In this document: positions 4,626 to 7,107 of the stretch, in pieces | Position numbering within the stretch: position 1 is the stretch's first letter | Layout of the letters: each line of letters starts with the position of its first letter | From: Spirochaetia bacterium | Lineage (GTDB): Bacteria; Spirochaetota; Leptospirae; Leptospirales; Leptonemataceae | NCBI GenBank assembly: GCA_016195395.1 | Contig: JACPZR010000598.1 | Span: 1 to 7,107, forward strand | DNA: 7,107 nt | Reading direction: 5' to 3' | Notes under the pieces: model-generated | Databases searched by the model: none | What the model was told of the DNA's origin: nothing | What the model saw: only the letters and a program-made list of their open reading frames with translations | Program-made: the position numbers and the translations under genes

Positions 4626-7107
4626 ATGACCCAGCGCTCATTCATTGAAGTTCAATTCCCCGTTTCCAAAGTCTCCAAGGAATCTTACAAGGAGCGGATG
4701 GCCAACTACAGCCAGACCCTGACCGGCCTTGGTAAGTGGTGGGGCCGTAAGCCGCTCGTTCTCGTGAGGGCTACAATTCTGGGGCTCCTTTTGCCGGCGA
4801 CAGACGATCCTGAAAAGGACCGTGCGGTATTTCTGTCTCTGATGACAATGGATGACGAGGGCCTCTGGCGACGCAAAGAAGCTTCCGGCAAGAAGATCTC
4901 TGCAAAGGAAATCCATCGGATCCTCTTGGACGAGGAACACGAAGAACGCATCCGCCGCCGGATGGCCAAGTTTAGCGATATCCTGCCCGGGATTGATCGA
5001 ACAACCCATGACAGCCGAAGCGAGTTTCTGGTTCTCTATCTGAAGAAGGCGACGGACGGGACGATCAAGTGGAGCACCAAGGTCAAGGAACAGAAAGAAG
5101 CGATCGAGAGATTGGCGTTTGAAGCCCTTTACTACGACGAGAAGTTAACCTACTGCGTCCGGCCTGAACACCTAGATGGACCTTCGGAAAGCGCATGGAA
5201 GATGATCAACGCTCATCTTGAGACCAAAGCCACATCACTGCAAGGACTCGTTGAAGAGCTCGGTATCCGCCGGTTTGGTCACAGGCCGCGCGTTGGCGAT
5301 GCGTTTTGTGGCGGTGGATCCATCCCCTTTGAAGCCGCACGCATCGGTTGCGACGTGTATGCGAGCGACCTCAATCCGGTGGCGGCTCTGCTTACTTGGG
5401 CGGCTCTTCACATCGTGGGCGGCGGACCCGAGGTAGCCGAAAAAGTCAGAAAAGTGCAGGAGCAGATCTATGCCGACGTTGATCGGCAGGTGACGGAATG
5501 GGGCATTGAGCACAACGAAAAGGGGCACCGAGCCGATGCCTATCTGTATTGTGTCGAGGTCGAAGATCCGGAAACCGGCTGGAAGGTCCCGCTTGCACCG
5601 AGCTGGGTAATCGGTGAGAAAACAAAGACAGTTGCGATCCTTGAACCGATTGAGAAGGAAAAACGCTATCGGATTCGGATCAAGACGGGCGCGACGGACC
5701 AGGAGATGAAGGCGGCCAAGAGCGGGACTGTCAGAGACGGCTACGTTGTCCATCCCAACAACCCTAATCCTATCCCAATGAGTTTGATTCGCCGCGAGAA
5801 CAAGGGGGGTCTGCGCCTCTGGGAAAATGAGGATGTTGTTCCGCGACCGGATGACGTCTTTCAGGAACGACTCTACTGTATTCGCTGGACAATTCCAGCA
5901 CGTGCTCCGGTGCCCCTAACCTCCCGGAACCAAGAAGACCTCTTCGAATCCGATCAACCAGATTTGACGTTAGCAACCGAAGCCAGTGAACGTTATTACG
6001 CAGAGCCAGATGTGCGGGATTTTGAAAGGGAAACTCATGTTGTTGAAATACTAAAGGACCGATTTGCGGGTTGGCAGGACACGGGAATCATACCATCTCG
6101 ACGAATTGAATCGGGTCCGAAAACGGACGAACCAATTAGAACGCGTGGCTGGAGTTACTGGCATCAACTCTTTGCCCCACGTCAACTGCTGGTCCTTGGT
6201 TCTTTCTTGGATGTGGCGCGTCAAGTTGTTCATGACCCTGCCTCGCGCGTCTTGCCAACGTTGCGGCTCGGGTCGGTTGCAAACTGGTCGAGTAAGATGT
6301 GCCAGTTTGGCGTGGGTGGCTCACGAGATTCCATCTCGCAGACATTTTACAATCAAGCCCTTAATACGCTATACTCTTACGCGATTCGCGGCCTTGTTGA
6401 CATGCGCAATCGTTGGGTCGGAGGGGAGGCTACGGAAGCGCCTCCACCCCAAATTGCCAGTCGTGGTAATGTCATTTGCGTCGACGCGCGCGGCATAAAG
6501 GAAGAGGCTGATTTGTGGATCACTGATCCTCCTTATGCTGATGCCATCAACTATCACGAGCTTTCCGAGTTTTTCTTGGCATGGTATCAGAAGCAGATAG
6601 GTCAGATCTTCCCCGATTGGCCAAGTGATTCGCGCCGCGCGCTGGCCATTACAGGCCAAGAAGAAGACTTCAGAAAAGCAATGGCCGAATCCTATCGGAG
6701 GCTAGTGTTGCACATGCCTCCCGCGGGGCTTCAAGTCGTAATGTTCACCCACCAAGATGCGGCGGTATGGGCTGATCTTGCGGTGATACTCTGGGCCTCC
6801 GGTCTCCGAGTTAGTGCGGCATGGACTATCGCCACGGAAACATCGTCAGCCCTGAAGGAAGGGAACTATGTTCAGGGGACCGTGTTGCTAATCCTGCACA
6901 AGAATGCTTCCGGCGATGTGGCATTCCTCGACGAGTTGGTTCCACGGATCGAAGAAGAGGTTCGCTTCCAAGTCACGGCCATGGAGTCGGTCGACGACAA
7001 GGAAGAGCCGAACTTTACTGACACAGACTATCAACTTGCGGCGTATGCGGCGGCGCTCCGTGTTTTAACAGCATACGGAAGGATACAAGATGTTGATGTG
7101 GAGAAAG
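4626..7107 (+). CDS. DUF1156 adenine-specific DNA methyltransferase (COG1743 type), 3' end cut by window
   Basis: ATG 4626 opens a frame with no stop in 827 codons, running off the right edge. It starts 17 bp after the DUF3780 stop, with no clear Shine-Dalgarno, so it may rely on coupling. The N-terminus is classic DUF1156: FIEVQFPVSKVSKESYKER (6-24) and LTGLGKWWGRKPLVLVRA (near 32-49). S-adenosylmethionine-binding motif I is VGDAFCGGGSIPFEAA with Asp225, followed by ASDLNPVAA (246-254). The catalytic amino-methyltransferase motif is DPPY at 634-637, followed by ADAINYHELSEFF. About 400 residues separate the two motifs and include WKVPLAPSWVIGEKT and RLYCIRW; this may hold the target-recognition part. 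The order (SAM motif, long insert, DPPY) is alpha-like. The product should be N6-methyladenine, since DPPY is typical of N6-adenine/N4-cytosine enzymes and the family is annotated as adenine-specific. Zinc-ribbon CxxC pairs reported in some relatives are not visible. Likely role: self-marking of host DNA. Confidence 0.95.
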   Translation, partial: MTQRSFIEVQFPVSKVSKESYKERMANYSQTLTGLGKWWGRKPLVLVRATILGLLLPATDDPEKDRAVFLSLMTMDDEGLWRRKEASGKKISAKEIHRILLDEEHEERIRRRMAKFSDILPGIDRTTHDSRSEFLVLYLKKATDGTIKWSTKVKEQKEAIERLAFEALYYDEKLTYCVRPEHLDGPSESAWKMINAHLETKATSLQGLVEELGIRRFGHRPRVGDAFCGGGSIPFEAARIGCDVYASDLNPVAALLTWAALHIVGGGPEVAEKVRKVQEQIYADVDRQVTEWGIEHNEKGHRADAYLYCVEVEDPETGWKVPLAPSWVIGEKTKTVAILEPIEKEKRYRIRIKTGATDQEMKAAKSGTVRDGYVVHPNNPNPIPMSLIRRENKGGLRLWENEDVVPRPDDVFQERLYCIRWTIPARAPVPLTSRNQEDLFESDQPDLTLATEASERYYAEPDVRDFERETHVVEILKDRFAGWQDTGIIPSRRIESGPKTDEPIRTRGWSYWHQLFAPRQLLVLGSFLDVARQVVHDPASRVLPTLRLGSVANWSSKMCQFGVGGSRDSISQTFYNQALNTLYSYAIRGLVDMRNRWVGGEATEAPPPQIASRGNVICVDARGIKEEADLWITDPPYADAINYHELSEFFLAWYQKQIGQIFPDWPSDSRRALAITGQEEDFRKAMAESYRRLVLHMPPAGLQVVMFTHQDAAVWADLAVILWASGLRVSAAWTIATETSSALKEGNYVQGTVLLILHKNASGDVAFLDELVPRIEEEVRFQVTAMESVDDKEEPNFTDTDYQLAAYAAALRVLTAYGRIQDVDVEK

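Noticed and set aside
5235..5753. A 172-codon - strand open frame
   Set aside because: It is antisense to the methyltransferase, including the SAM-binding motif, whose + strand coding is clear.
6064..6498. A 144-codon + strand open frame inside the methyltransferase gene, considered as a sign of a frameshift
   Set aside because: The main frame reads through without a stop and keeps DPPY and its flanking family motifs afterwards, so no frameshift is needed.

Overview
The window suggests a Gram-negative (diderm) bacterium, because it begins inside the plug domain of a TonB-dependent outer-membrane receptor. Nothing in the sequence places the organism more finely. The receptor fragment is GC-rich (119 of 180 bases, about 66%, over 1-180 by hand count). 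The sequence just after it drops to about 49% (88 of 180 over 241-420). A foreign island therefore appears to begin near base 217, inside the receptor gene.

Layout: (1) Bases 1-225, + strand, hold a broken TonB receptor piece that loses similarity after its Ile-Leu-Lys (about 216) and stops at a chance TAG. (2) From 777 leftwards on the - strand is the first part of a PD-(D/E)XK nuclease of the PDDEXK_4 type. It has an intact catalytic core but is cut at the same junction. It is easy to miss because its frame stays open to base 1, so it has no stop in the window. (3) Bases 778-970 form a divergent intergenic region carrying one perfect short inverted repeat. (4) From 971 to the right edge runs a tight + strand operon of three genes: a large DUF499 P-loop ATPase, a small DUF3780 protein (4-bp overlap with the ATPase gene) and a large DUF1156 adenine-specific DNA methyltransferase (17 bp further on, cut by the window edge).

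DUF499, DUF3780 and DUF1156 genes recur together in predicted anti-phage, modification-based loci, usually with a helicase, often one carrying a phospholipase-D-type nuclease domain. From memory, the helicase-methylase-ATPase group is called Hma in the PADLOC classification. The likely logic is that the methyltransferase marks host DNA, while the ATPase and a helicase/nuclease encoded beyond base 7107 act on unmarked DNA. DUF3780 would be an uncharacterised core partner. The broken nuclease gene upstream may be a decayed accessory effector or the remains of a neighbouring system. The restriction component itself is not visible here, so the defence role is inferred from family membership and gene order.

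No tRNA, rRNA, CRISPR array, transposase or convincing terminator was seen. No stretch over 300 bases lacks a gene.
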